DNA of 64,000 bases from Odiellus spinosus (lineage: Eukaryota > Arthropoda > Arachnida > Opiliones > Phalangiidae). The DNA lies in contig OY987232.1 in the NCBI GenBank assembly GCA_963920705.1, positions 11,719,726 through 11,783,725 of the forward strand, in the 5' to 3' direction. The notes under the pieces are model-generated. The model was not told where the DNA came from, ran no database searches, and worked only from the letters and a program-made list of their open reading frames with translations. Numbering within the stretch: the stretch's first letter is position 1; every line of letters starts with the position of its first letter. Below, piece after piece: positions 11,440-22,335 of the stretch. The position numbers were made by a program, and so were the translations under genes.

Positions 11440-12765
11440 AAGAGAATTGTATAAAATTTAAAGCTGAGGCGGATTGATACTTAATGTTAAAAATCATAAG
11501 AAAAATGATAGTCGTGAAAACTCTCCTTGAAGTATAGTAGGTTTCTTGTGTTTAAAAAACCAACAGCCTATATTTGAATAAAAAATGGACATCTGATATT
11601 GGAAAAACCAATCTAACGGAGTGAAAAAAATTGGCTTCAGTTTTCTCCACTATGAAGCTGAGAAATATTTCCGCATAAAGTCAGGCGTGTTCAGTGAACT
11701 TCGATAGAGAGGAGAGAAGGAGACGAGGTAGTAAGAGAGCTATAAAGACTTAAGTGAGATGCTTTTATTGGATTAGAGATGTTGGCATTATAGAGATAGG
11801 CAATTAGGTTATTGACTGCTATAATATCTTTGGACTTAGATTTTTTTGTGGATGTTACTATCGTTTAGCTAAATTATAGTTATAAATTCGAAGTTTAGGA
11901 GTACTGAAGACCTTGTCAATATAGATCAACCAGCGTAGAATGTCATCACCATTTGAATTCAACAGAGCAACTTCACGGCTGTCATTTCCATTTAATGTCG
12001 GGAGGAGACGGTCTGGCCACGAAGAATTGGGACATAAAGCAGCGAGTTTTTTCAGACACGACATATTAGATGCCTACAGTCATACATAAAAAGAGCTATT
12101 CAAGTATAAATACTCACGGTATGGAATTTAGTCTTTTTTTCAGGCTTTTTAAGATAATTTTTATCTTATGCAGAAAATGGTCTTGTCAGCGTGTTTGGAC
12201 AAGCTCTATCTTTGGATTCTTCCAATGACTAGCTGAGATCAAACGTATGATGAAAACATAGCAACGATCCTCTATTAGCACGTCACAACAAGAAATTGAG
12301 ACGAAAACACTACCGGAAGTATTTGCCAATCATCTACCTTTGAAGGGCTAATGGAACTTGCAGTCTAAGATATCTTTAGTTTGTCCAAGAGTTACTTGCA
12401 GGAGAATTTCCGTCGTTTTATTTTCTTCTCTTCCGTGCCTCACCAGACTGACTCATTCTTTTTTATCAAATCAGTGGATTAACGAAAGATTATCGCGCAG
12501 TCAGCCTAATGATACAGATGTATTTATTTATATCTCATTGTGTGTATGTCATGGAAATTTTAGATATTCTGAGTATAAGGAGAAAATATTTGTACACTAA
12601 CATAGATGAAAAATACAAAAATGTGAATCAAAAGCACCCTGGTCCATCCACTCATCCTAATTCTCTACATACGTCCATCTTTCTATTTATCTTTTATTTA
12701 AAGTAAGGTTAGGTCAACGTCGTCGGGGAGGTAAATTTTGGTTTCCCAACTTGTTTATTCTGCGA
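11440..12765 (-). repeat. Diverged 1.3-kb repeat, copy 1 (uninterrupted)
   Basis: It matches 32410-34433 plus 37681-37730 over its length, for example TTTAAAGCTGAGGCGGATTG and GTAGTAGGTTTC-like blocks, with many indels. On the minus strand a 68-codon frame (12064-11858) follows an acceptor-like CTGTAG. A GTGAGT donor-like site lies upstream near 12115. Both splice-like sites are kept in copy 2, but the frame is broken there. It may be an old gene fragment or an intron-bearing mobile element. The site CGTCGGGGAGG near 12733 is the empty counterpart of the hAT insertion in copy 2. Confidence 0.6.
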
Positions 12766-13437
12766 ACGTGTTGAGCACTGGTATATAGCCACGTTTTAGC
12801 CTCCAAACCTCAGGTAAACAACTCTTCAATGGTAGTTTTCAGTCGCCAATACTATGCTATCATATTAACGCTGCCATACTCTAGCATTGCATTCTTTTCT
12901 CTAATCGGTCCATACCCGAACTGATTATAGTTAAAGATGGAGTCATAAATAACACAAAATGTCTCTACACGGTTTACCTCTGTTTATTCTAGCTAGTGAT
13001 GACGTCATACAAAACACTTGATTGTTTCCCCTCTTCCTTTCTCCTGTAAACATCTTAATTGTATTTACACAATACCTATGCCTTCATATGGTAGGAAATA
13101 GTTTAAGCTGGCTTTAGGCAAATGTCAGTAATATACGACTCGGTGGAGAAGTTTGTCTTTGCTAATTTAGATCAAACGGCCGTATAAGGCTGACGTCAAA
13201 CATACTAGATCGTTTGTCAAAGTTGAGACATCCACAAAATGGTCTAATAGTTCAATTGTATAAGTCCGGTACCAGACTCAATACACTTGGTCAGAAACCC
13301 TGGCTGGTTATAAAAGCGAAAATTAAGTAATTGATTACATTATTCGGAAACCTCAATTACTTAGACAATCATGATTTTACTTTGGTTCTAATTCACGTGG
13401 TCATTGAAGTCAAGGTAGCCAATATTGGGCTACAATT
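12766..13437. other. Unassigned DNA
   Basis: No gene or repeat recognised. Confidence 0.35.
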
Positions 13438-13597
13438 CCCTTACCAAAAAAAGTTAGACTTAAGAGGTCTTGGGGAAGTCTTTCAGGTGTCTTATTTAGT
13501 CTAAAGAGGTCTTGGGGAAGTCTTCCATTACATTACAAGAACTTTTGTAGCGTTCTTGAAGACCTCTTCATATCAGACTAACTTTTTTCCGTAAGGG
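13438..13597. repeat. MITE, CCCTTAC family, copy 2
   Basis: Same family as 6848-7034, in inverse orientation. Ends are CCCTTACCAAAAAAAG and CTTTTTTCCGTAAGGG-like. The interior has GAGGTCTTGGGGAAGTCTT twice. Confidence 0.7.
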
Positions 13598-13779
13598 TTA
13601 CTTTCATGTTCAAATTCATATCACCGGTATATTTGAGCACTTTTCATAGGATGTCCAACTGAAGTTAAATATACTCCCTAAGGCATTCACTGTATGTTCT
13701 TACAAAGACATAATTACACAATTCAGGCAAAGAGTCCAGGTGATGCAAATAAAATCGCGGTATAAGAACAAATACTTTG

Positions 13780-13940
13780 TTTATTCAAGTAAATCGAATG
13801 CTACATTCGCTTTAGCAGGTTTAACAACTAATAGAAGGATTAAAACGGAAGTGAGAGAAGCTGAAGAGATAGGAAAATAATACCAGGAGTCCCGGGAAGT
13901 CTAGCACCCGGCCATCACCAGGGTCATATCACATAGGACC
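13780..13940 (+). pseudogene. N-terminal scrap of the decayed DDE transposase family, copy 3
   Basis: GAGAGAAGCTGAAGAGATAG (VREAEEIGK) followed by a GGGAAGTCTAGCA..CCATCACCAG block matches the N-terminal end of the copy at 7871-8890. A stop follows directly. Only this fragment is recognisable. Confidence 0.5.
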
Positions 13941-14591
13941 GAATTCCTATTTATTGGAGTTTTGCATAAGGCCAAAATAGTTAGCACATGGAAAAGGGGT
14001 ATATATAGCATTCGCGAACCTTTATTTGATCGACCGAGTAACCGAGAAGAGCGGAGGAAATCCCTGCTTCTCAACATCTAGATGTAGTTATTAACTGCAC
14101 CACAAAGACCCGTAGAGGGAGGAGTTCACATGTACATTATTAGTGGCCCGCTGAGATTGGAAACTAGAGGTTGAATCTGGGTGCGTTTGGATGGTCGAAG
14201 GTAATTATAACAGTGGAAGACGTCCCGTTGCTTATAATTGCTTTCAACTGTCCTGCATCGAGGTTCGACCATAATGTGGATGGTGGAAGGCGATAACATA
14301 CAATGGGAGACATCCGGTTGTATATAATTGCATGAAACCTGAAACTTATCAATGTGGCAGCCACCCTTAGTCGCTTATAGGAATTCCCGTTGAAAGGAAT
14401 TGAACGATAACATGGCATGATTACGTCTCTAGACTTTTGCTCCACGAGCTAGGTCACGTGATATCCGGTTACACAGGAAGTGACACACACAGACACGACC
14501 AGTGTAATACCTCCTTTTGAACTGAAGTTCAGGCGGGGAGGTATTTATGGAATTCTATAGTAAATAATTCAAATATAAATTACACCCGATC

Positions 14592-14818
14592 TGTTAAAAT
14601 ATTGACCTTTGGCATATAGGAATTAGGAGATAAGAATCAACCAATGGGGGTAGAGACGATCACATGACGTTTTCTCTCTGCCCCTACACTACAGCTGTGA
14701 GATTTAGTGAGTTCACTGTGTGGTCCCCGATGAATCAGTTTATTATTTATTTTTATGGATATTTATTTTTATTAAACTTTATTAACTTAATAGTTCGTCG
14801 TTAATTATTTTCACAACA
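14592..14818 (+). repeat. 5' LTR of Copia B
   Basis: 227 bp, TGTTAAAATATT to TTTCACAACA, identical to 19433-19659. It has the normal TG...CA ends. Confidence 0.95.
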
Positions 14819-14820
14819 AA

Positions 14821-14832
14821 TGGTAGCAGAGC
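14821..14832 (+). promoter_or_regulatory. Primer binding site of Copia B
   Basis: TGGTAGCAGAGC starts two bases after the LTR and complements the 3' end of arthropod initiator-Met tRNA, including its CCA tail. Confidence 0.85.
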
Positions 14833-15173
14833 GTGGTTAGCTTGCGGAAATTAATTTAAGTGAAAGGTATTTAAGTCAAACCGAATATAATTAACGACTG
14901 TCGAAGCAAAGGCTTAAAATCGTCACATGTTTTTCTCTCTGAGGCGGACGAATTGTTTTTAGACGTTTTCATGTTCGGGCGAATCAACAGTAGGCGTTAT
15001 CGTATCGCGCTAATAAAATATAAAAGGGCTCGTTCGTTTTTCGTGTTGCCCAAATCGGAAATAGATGTTATGTTCCCGTGTTCGAACGAATCGGCAATTT
15101 CGGCATTATTAGTTATAGCATCAGTGTGTTCGAGCGTGTCAGCGTTAGTGGCGAAATAACTCGGGTTTTCAAG

Positions 15174-18100
15174 ATGGCGGAAGGTAGCGGGAACGCGTAT
15201 TTGGTACAGCAAATAACCAAATTAAATACTAACAATTATAAGAGTTGGAGTTTCGAAATTGAATTACGCCTCAAGGAAAAAGGGTTATGGAAATTCGTTG
15301 ATGGAACGGAAACACCGCCAGGAGATACAGCAACCGAAGAAGCAAAAGAAAAATATCAGTTAAGACAAGCCAAGGCTTATTCAATTATTGTATTATCTAT
15401 TGATGAAGACCTGCGGAGTTTAGCAGAAGAGGCCACCACGCCAAGCGAAGCTTGGGTAAGCTTACGCGATTCATTCTATCCAAAATCAAGGGCTCGTGTT
15501 GCAGCTTTGAGAGAGGAGTTTTATACGATGAAATGTAAAACTGATGAATCGATACCAAGCTTCATAGGAAGATTAACTCACGTGAAAAAGCAACTGGAAA
15601 ATGCTGGAGAACAGGTTAAAGACACCGATTTGGCTTATCAATTAATTCACAGATTACCAGATAGTTACGAAAATCTAGTGCAACAAATTTATCATTACGA
15701 TGATCAACAATTTACATCGGTAAATATAAAGAAAACATTGATGGCCGAATACAGTAGATTATTATTGAAGGAAGGAGGAGTTATGAAAGAAGAAACATCA
15801 ACAGCATTGACGGTTCAAAATCAAAAGAACCCATCAATGGATCAGAAGAGGTATTCTACACGTCGTCATCAGTATCAAAGTCAGAAATTTCAAGGAGTAT
15901 GCTTTAATTGTCATAAACCAGGACATAAAGCAACGGAATGCCGAAAAGGAAACTATCAAGTACGGAAATCAAATATCGATACGAGAAATAAGAAACCAGA
16001 ACGCGATCAAGCAGCATTTTTTGCATCAGCGCAATATACTTCCTCGACAGCTGACGAATGGATTATTGATACTGCGGCGACGCACCATTTTTGCAAGCAA
16101 AGGGATTTCTTCTTATCTTATACACCATTCAACGCCGAAGCTAATTGTGGCGAAGGTACGTCTAAAATCGAAGGGAAAGGAAATATTCGATTGCAGTTTG
16201 GAGGAAAAGGAGGTGATACATATTTACTCAAGGACGTATTACACACTCCGGGAATGAGAAGAAACCTAATCGCAGGAAGACTTATTGATCAAGCGAAGAT
16301 GAAAGCGGTATTATTTAATTCGCAATTCACAGTATATAATCAAAGAGGGACATTCGCATTCGAAGCAAATTTATCAAAGGATAACTTTTATACGCTGTCA
16401 AACGTTCAAGTTATCGACAACGAGTGTAACGAGAGTGAGGCAAATCAAACCGCTGTAGCAGATAAAATCGACATTTGGCATCGACGTATCGGACATATCA
16501 ATGAAGGTGACTTAAAATATATGGCGACACATCAAATGCTTAATGGCATGGGAACGATAACAGGCAATCTATCAACGTGCGTTCCGTGTAAATTGAGTAA
16601 AAGTACGAAAGAAAGTCATAAGAAGATTGGAACCATTCGAAGTTCAGGTATATTGGATATTATACACTCAGATGTATGGGGGCCAGCTCCAGTTGTATCT
16701 TTAGGAGGAGCAAAATATTTCGTAACGTTTATAGACGACTATAGTAGACATATTTGGGTATATCCAATGGCCAAGAAGAACGATGTGTTCCAAAGCTTTA
16801 TACGTTTCAAGAATCTAGTAGAGAATCGAACCACTAAAAGAATAAAAGCAATAAGGACGGATAACGGAGTTGAATATTGCAACGAAGAATTTACTCAATT
16901 TTGCGAAGACGCTGGGATACGGCACGAGAGAACAAATACATATTCACCGGCCATGAATGGAATTGCTGAGCGAGCAAACAGAACTTTATTAAATACTACG
17001 AGAACTATTATGGAAGAATCGAAATTACCGCTCAATCTGTGGGCTGAAGTTATCGTAGCAGCTGCGTATTTAAGAAATAGGTCAAAACATTCGTTACTCG
17101 GCGAGAAAGTTCCTGTGGAAGTCTGGGTATCCAATAAACCAAGCGCAAACCACTTACGCCAAATAGGAAGTCTAGCATTCGTACACATACCCAAGCAATC
17201 ACAGAGAAGTAAATTGCACAACCGAGCGAAACTTGGAGTCATGGTTGGCTACGCTTTCAAAACAAGAGGCTACAGAATCTATTACCTGCACGACAGAAAA
17301 ATAGTAGAGACGAAACACGTAAAATTCGATGAAGATATTAAGGGTATGGAGCACATAGTCAAGTCGAAGAGTAGTGAAGATATCATTACATTTACATGGC
17401 CTCAAGAAGAATTGTACCTGGATGAATTGGAAGAAAATAAGAACGAAGACGAAACACAAACCGTGCAACAAGAAGCTCCATTAACACAGGATATAGATAA
17501 AGCTATCAAACAAGCCCAAGTTCCTGAACTACCTGTTGGTTGGCGCAGAGATATAACAATTCGGCAATCAGGAAAATCGAAAGGCTCGGTTGACGTGTAT
17601 TATTATGATCAAAATGGAAAGCAATTTCGATCACTACCTGAGGTGAAACGACATATGGCGGAACATGATCTTCCTCATGATATAAAGGCATGGGATTTCT
17701 CGAAGAAGAACAGAACTACTTCACTAATAGCGTCCGTAACAGAAAACGACATATCCGATATATTTGAAGCTCATTGTACAGAAGTAAATATACCAAAAAC
17801 TTATGAAGAAGCATTACGATCACCACAAGCCGAAGAATGGAGAGCAGCAATGAACGATGAGATGAAAACCCTAGATGATAGAGACGTAACCGAAATTACC
17901 GAACGCCCTACAGGAAAACGAGTAGTTGGATGTCGTTGGATCTACACAATAAAACGAGACCATGACGGTACTATATTAAGATATCGAGCACGAATAGTAG
18001 CTCAGGGCTATAGTCAAATCGAAGGGATTGACTACGATTCAACGTTTTCTCCAGTGGTTAACTTTTCATTAATCAGACTGTTCATTTCAATATTCGTAAT

Positions 18101-19346
18101 GTCACTGGGATGGATCCATTCACATCTTGATGTGAAAAACGCCTATTTGTATGGGGTATTAGATCGCAATATTTATATGAATCAAATTCCAGGCTACGAA
18201 ACAAGAAATCCCAGTACATATTGCCTAAAGTTACGTAAAGCATTATACGGCCTGCAACAGAGTGGGAAACTATGGTATATGGAACTGGATACAACTTTTC
18301 AGAGACTTGGTTTCAAAAAGCTACGAGGTACAAATTGTATCTATTATATACCGTATCAAGCAATAGTGCTGGTATATGTTGATGACTTGGTAGTACTGGC
18401 GAAGAATCAAACAAGTCTCGATGACGTATGCAAATCACTATCAACTACATACGATATCAAGGTTTTAGGACCAATCAGGAAATTACTTGGTGTCCAGTTT
18501 GAGGAAACTACGAATGGATCAATGAAGATGCACCAAGCAGGTTATATAGAACAGATCTGCAAGAAATTTAATATACAAAACGAGGAACCTGTAAGCTTGC
18601 CAATGAGCGCAGGAAGTATAATAACGCAACAAGATTGTCCCAAAACAGAAGACGAGAAGAAAATAATGTTGGATATACCATATAAATCTTTAATCGGATG
18701 TTTACTATTCGTAGCTCAAAGGACGCGCCCTGATATTTTATTTACTGTGATATCTCTCTCGCAATACAGCAGTAATCCTGGGATTAAACACTGGCAACGT
18801 TTGCGTCAATTATCAAGATACCTCTTAACGACTTCGACGTATGGACTAATTTACGAGCGGGGACAACAAAACGTTCTAAAAATTTACTGTGATAGTGACT
18901 GGGCCGCAGATAGAGACACGCGCAGATCAACAAGTGGCTACGTCGCGTTTCTAGGATCGGCTCCATTTCTGTGGCGTTCAGTCAAACAAAAGTCCGTTGC
19001 CCTGTCCACCATGGAAGCGGAGTATATAGCTATGTCTGAAGCGGCAAAAGAACTTTTATGGTTGCAGCCGATAATAGAGGAGCTAAAACTGTTCAATATA
19101 ATAATTTCTAGACCAAATTTGTATTGTGATAATCAGTCTGCGATATGTTTTGCCACGAATAATATTGAGAATCAAAAATCAAAGCATATAGATATTAGGT
19201 ATCATTTTGTAAGGGAAAAACTAAACGAAGGTGTATTTAATATTCAATATGTACCGTCTAATCAAAATATCGCAGATGTATTAACCAAAACATTACAAAA
19301 GATTAACTTTATAAATTGTGTTAGTAGATTAAATCTAACATGTTAA
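15174..19346 (+). CDS. gag-pol: Copia gag-pol polyprotein with methyl-CpG-binding domain
   Basis: A 1390-residue polyprotein. I chose ATG 15174 (MAEG) because it aligns with MAES in element A; the frame is open further upstream only from non-ATG codons. Domains: Copia Gag (about 10-220); CCHC knuckle CFNCHKPGHKATEC at 243-256; protease motif at D299, written DTAA rather than the usual DSGA; pre-integrase WHRRIGH; integrase D500, D563, E599 (DD35E); MBD-like segment at 784-846; RT with YVDD near 1070; RNase H with YCDSDW, STMEAEY, CDNQSA and ADVLTK. No stop or frameshift interrupts it. The glycine-to-alanine change in the protease motif is odd for a seemingly live element. Confidence 0.95.
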   Translation: MAEGSGNAYLVQQITKLNTNNYKSWSFEIELRLKEKGLWKFVDGTETPPGDTATEEAKEKYQLRQAKAYSIIVLSIDEDLRSLAEEATTPSEAWVSLRDSFYPKSRARVAALREEFYTMKCKTDESIPSFIGRLTHVKKQLENAGEQVKDTDLAYQLIHRLPDSYENLVQQIYHYDDQQFTSVNIKKTLMAEYSRLLLKEGGVMKEETSTALTVQNQKNPSMDQKRYSTRRHQYQSQKFQGVCFNCHKPGHKATECRKGNYQVRKSNIDTRNKKPERDQAAFFASAQYTSSTADEWIIDTAATHHFCKQRDFFLSYTPFNAEANCGEGTSKIEGKGNIRLQFGGKGGDTYLLKDVLHTPGMRRNLIAGRLIDQAKMKAVLFNSQFTVYNQRGTFAFEANLSKDNFYTLSNVQVIDNECNESEANQTAVADKIDIWHRRIGHINEGDLKYMATHQMLNGMGTITGNLSTCVPCKLSKSTKESHKKIGTIRSSGILDIIHSDVWGPAPVVSLGGAKYFVTFIDDYSRHIWVYPMAKKNDVFQSFIRFKNLVENRTTKRIKAIRTDNGVEYCNEEFTQFCEDAGIRHERTNTYSPAMNGIAERANRTLLNTTRTIMEESKLPLNLWAEVIVAAAYLRNRSKHSLLGEKVPVEVWVSNKPSANHLRQIGSLAFVHIPKQSQRSKLHNRAKLGVMVGYAFKTRGYRIYYLHDRKIVETKHVKFDEDIKGMEHIVKSKSSEDIITFTWPQEELYLDELEENKNEDETQTVQQEAPLTQDIDKAIKQAQVPELPVGWRRDITIRQSGKSKGSVDVYYYDQNGKQFRSLPEVKRHMAEHDLPHDIKAWDFSKKNRTTSLIASVTENDISDIFEAHCTEVNIPKTYEEALRSPQAEEWRAAMNDEMKTLDDRDVTEITERPTGKRVVGCRWIYTIKRDHDGTILRYRARIVAQGYSQIEGIDYDSTFSPVVNFSLIRLFISIFVMSLGWIHSHLDVKNAYLYGVLDRNIYMNQIPGYETRNPSTYCLKLRKALYGLQQSGKLWYMELDTTFQRLGFKKLRGTNCIYYIPYQAIVLVYVDDLVVLAKNQTSLDDVCKSLSTTYDIKVLGPIRKLLGVQFEETTNGSMKMHQAGYIEQICKKFNIQNEEPVSLPMSAGSIITQQDCPKTEDEKKIMLDIPYKSLIGCLLFVAQRTRPDILFTVISLSQYSSNPGIKHWQRLRQLSRYLLTTSTYGLIYERGQQNVLKIYCDSDWAADRDTRRSTSGYVAFLGSAPFLWRSVKQKSVALSTMEAEYIAMSEAAKELLWLQPIIEELKLFNIIISRPNLYCDNQSAICFATNNIENQKSKHIDIRYHFVREKLNEGVFNIQYVPSNQNIADVLTKTLQKINFINCVSRLNLTC
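17526..17711 (+). other. MBD (methyl-CpG-binding) segment in Copia B
   Basis: Residues 784-846 begin ELPVGWRRD, continue IRQSGKSKGSVDVYYY and GKQFRSLPEVKRH, and end WDFSKKN. This is the MBD layout: LP.GW; a basic R.SG loop; DVYY; G..FRS; a helix; and DF. R797, D807 and R819 match R111, D121 and R133 of MeCP2, which read methylated CpG. It lies just after the integrase, where chromoviruses carry a chromodomain. Binding and targeting are inferred, not shown. Confidence 0.87.
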
Positions 19347-19420
19347 ATCGAAATGTTAAAAGTAATAGTAACTAGAAATTATTAAAATATTAATGTTAAA
19401 TCTGAGTTAAAGTATATGCC

Positions 19421-19432
19421 AAAGAGGAGGAG
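19421..19432 (+). promoter_or_regulatory. Polypurine tract of Copia B
   Basis: AAAGAGGAGGAG directly precedes the 3' LTR. Confidence 0.85.
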
Positions 19433-19659
19433 TGTTAAAATATTGACCTTTGGCATATAGGAATTAGGAGATAAGAATCAACCAATGGGGGTAGAGACGA
19501 TCACATGACGTTTTCTCTCTGCCCCTACACTACAGCTGTGAGATTTAGTGAGTTCACTGTGTGGTCCCCGATGAATCAGTTTATTATTTATTTTTATGGA
19601 TATTTATTTTTATTAAACTTTATTAACTTAATAGTTCGTCGTTAATTATTTTCACAACA
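19433..19659 (+). repeat. 3' LTR of Copia B
   Basis: 227 bp, identical to the 5' LTR and followed by the duplicated CGATC. Confidence 0.95.
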
Positions 19660-20019
19660 CGATCGAATCATTGTAACGTAATGAAAATGACATAAAAATA
19701 TAAATCAGCATGTCGCTTCATAAAGGTAAATTTCTGTGATTTATAAATAGTTCTTCTTAACCGTTACATTCCCTAAAATTTCACAAAATATCTGGGTTTA
19801 GTGCTCAGGTCACCTAACCAGTAAATCGTCAAATAGACCTTTGCTAGTGAAGATAGAATATTTGAGCTGCCGTGAATTTATTTTAAATTCCAGCGGGTAT
19901 ATTTAAACTAAGATTATTGTAGTTAATTCGGTCCAATAGGTCTGTCACATTTTACCGAATCCAAAATCCCCCAAAGTGCGGGTTTTTGGGTCGAATGGGA
20001 ATTCTGTCGTAGGGGAGAC

Positions 20020-20815
20020 AAGCCATCACCAGTTACTGAGCTAGATAGCTTTCAGCTTAAAGTTATCAGACGTAAAATACACCAATTCAACAAACACAAA
20101 GAGCTCCCGGACTGTATATAAATTATTGGAATTTCTACGACAAGTCGACAAATTAAGACAAGCCATTTTCAGCTGTGGCCGTGAATCATTACATCAAATA
20201 CTTAAAAATCAACTTGGTTTCGAACATAAAATGATCGATAATTGCACGCCTCTTATGGAAGAACTGACTTTGTTCTTATTTCTTAAAACTTTAACAAGTA
20301 TTGATTTAAAGGACAAGGTGGGAGAATGAAAACCATCCGGAATAACAATTTTCGAAACCGCAATTGAACCCCATATTATATAAACGACAGCGAATACCGT
20401 GATAAAGATTAGAATTAAATATGCGATTAGTGCTTAAAGTGCAAGATGCAAGGACAATTACATTTACATTTATTCTTTAAAGATAATACTGGAGTCTCGT
20501 CTACATATTTGTAATCATTCAAGAGTTCATCGTAATAAACGATAAGCTAAAACTGTTGTACTCTCTAATGTTTATTCGTTATTTAAGTAAATACTCCATA
20601 GTTGATTGTAAAAAACAATAAAACAGAAGTATTAAATTTATATTGCAAAAAGCTGACTTTCTTAAACACCGAATTTGTACACCCAATCTCGATAGAACCT
20701 TTCATTTTAGTAGCAGACAATAAAGGGGACAAAAGTCGATGGTGGCGACCCCAAATTGGGCGAAATTCTCAGGGCTCATCTTTCATTGGACGTAGTATAG
20801 TTGAAGGGACGAGCT
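20020..20815 (+). pseudogene. Internally deleted DDE transposase, copy 2
   Basis: From 20020 to about 20325 there is the N-terminal DNA-binding part of the family at 7871-8890. It includes LRQAIFSCGRESLHQILKN followed by LGFEHKMIDN. The catalytic part is gone. At 20740-20800 the 3' end segment reappears (GGTGGCGACC..AAATTGGGCGAAATTCTCAGGGCTC-like), so this is one element with an internal deletion. Confidence 0.6.
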
Positions 20816-21400
20816 AGGTCGAGTGATTAATTAACCTCAATTGACCTAAAAGAAAATAAGAGGGGCCGGCTAAATTAGATTAAACCGGTTTACTCTGCTT
20901 TTATAAATCTTGAAAAACAGACAACTAAAAATCTGACAAATAACGAACAGCCGCTTCGGACACGTACACCTCAGAGCGCATGTTCCACCTTGCACAATTC
21001 AACGTCAAACTATGGGGCGCCAAACCGGCAAAAAATGAAAGAAATTTCTATAAAAGTATGAAAAACGTCTATAAAAGTATGAAAAACTTCTATAAAAGTA
21101 TGAAAAACTTCTATAAAAGTATTAAAAACTTCTATAAAAGTCAAGAGTCTATAAATAAAGTATGAAATACCACCGAACCAGTCTCAGCCAGACTGTGGTG
21201 GCCGCACGGGAGGTGGTGACGCTGTCGCCCTCTCTTCTCTCTCCCTCTCCCTTTTCTCGGATAGCGTTCTTACTCTACACTACTGCAGAAGGTACCCGGC
21301 TGTGGTAGTCTTACAGTAGATGGGGCTAACGCGGCCGTGATTCTAATTTAAATCCAGCTCGTTCGCTTCTCGGAGATCGATAGATCGCTGCCATTTAGCC

Positions 21401-21587
21401 ATTACTTGGGGCGCTATAGCGGCAAAGGGCGAACTTCAACTTGGTGAAAATGGCAGGGAAAAAAACCTGCATGGGATAATACGCGGGATGCTACGCGAGT
21501 TTCACAAAGTTAACGTTCTTTTTTTCGCCACTAGTAAGCGTTTCGAGCGCGGGCATGCGCACAGTGGAAGAGCAAAGTGGTGTATTA
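21401..21587 (+). repeat. Dispersed repeat shared with 49360-50216
   Basis: The inverse of this stretch occurs at 50080-50216 and continues at 49360-49416. Shared blocks include TTGGTGAAAATGGCAGGGAA and GTTTCGAGCGCGGGCATGCG. The copy here is uninterrupted (CCACTAGTAAGCG), which makes it the empty site for the element at 49419-50077. Confidence 0.75.
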
Positions 21588-21758
21588 GCCTTTTCGATAT
21601 AAAAAGGGGTAGGCAACGGGTCGTTTTCCGTCAGTATCAGGGGGTTGAACCAAACGCTATCATGCGCGTGAGCTTATGCGCAGTGATAACGTTTGGTTCA
21701 ACCCCCTGTGCATGCCTGATACTGAAGGATGCCTACCCCCTTTTTATATGGAAAAGGC
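21588..21758. repeat. Foldback of about 75-bp arms
   Basis: GCCTTTTCGATATAAAAAGG at the left pairs with the right end, and GGGGGTTGAACCAAACG pairs with its inverse around a CATGCGC/GCGCA loop. A transcript would form a long imperfect hairpin. Confidence 0.7.
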
Positions 21759-22335
21759 TTTCATTATAACTACGGTAACCCAAACATTTCCCATTGCTGG
21801 CGCCGATGCACTACTGCGCATTTTACTCGCGCATGCAACTGATGTTATGTGATTTTATATCCGGGTCAATCCATGTGAATTCGACTTGATAAAAAGGGCC
21901 TAATTTTAAATTTCAACCATTATTTGTTATATAATCTACGGTTATATAAGGGAAAGAAACGTATATTTCAAGTTTTAGATTCCAAAAAAAAAAATTATTT
22001 CTCAAGTTATAATTAAAATTTTTTTGCATAAATTTGGATTTTAAATTTTCAAAATGGGTTTTCTCTAATATCTTTAGAATTAATAGAGTTAAATTAATAA
22101 AAATTCATATTATAGACGAAAAAGAGGTGCTGAATACGAATTTGATGACGAAAACACTGGGAAAACTTTACAGAACGAGATATTTTCAATTTTGGGGGGT
22201 CTCATATGCGACAAATTTGAGACTTGAGCGTCACCTTCAAAAATTCTGAAAATTTAATATTTTTGGCCTAACAGGCTACCTACTTTGAATTATAAACGGG
22301 ATCAATGAGAAAGTATTGTAAAGTGCAAATTTTTT

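Larger units (their letters stand above)
14592..19659 (+). mobile_element. Copia LTR retrotransposon B, intact (with MBD domain)
   Basis: A complete 5068-bp Copia-type element. The two 227-bp LTRs read identically, and the 5-bp target duplication CGATC is exact at 14587-14591 and 19660-19664. PBS, one uninterrupted gag-pol frame and a purine tract are all present. Identical LTRs mean very recent insertion, so this copy may be mobile. It is related to element A by the same domain order and the same MBD-like insertion, but the LTRs and much of the protein differ, so it is a separate family. Confidence 0.96.

Noticed and set aside
15078..15173. Upstream start for Copia B gag-pol
   Set aside because: That extension begins with GTG and has no counterpart in element A; ATG 15174 matches MAES/MAEG.
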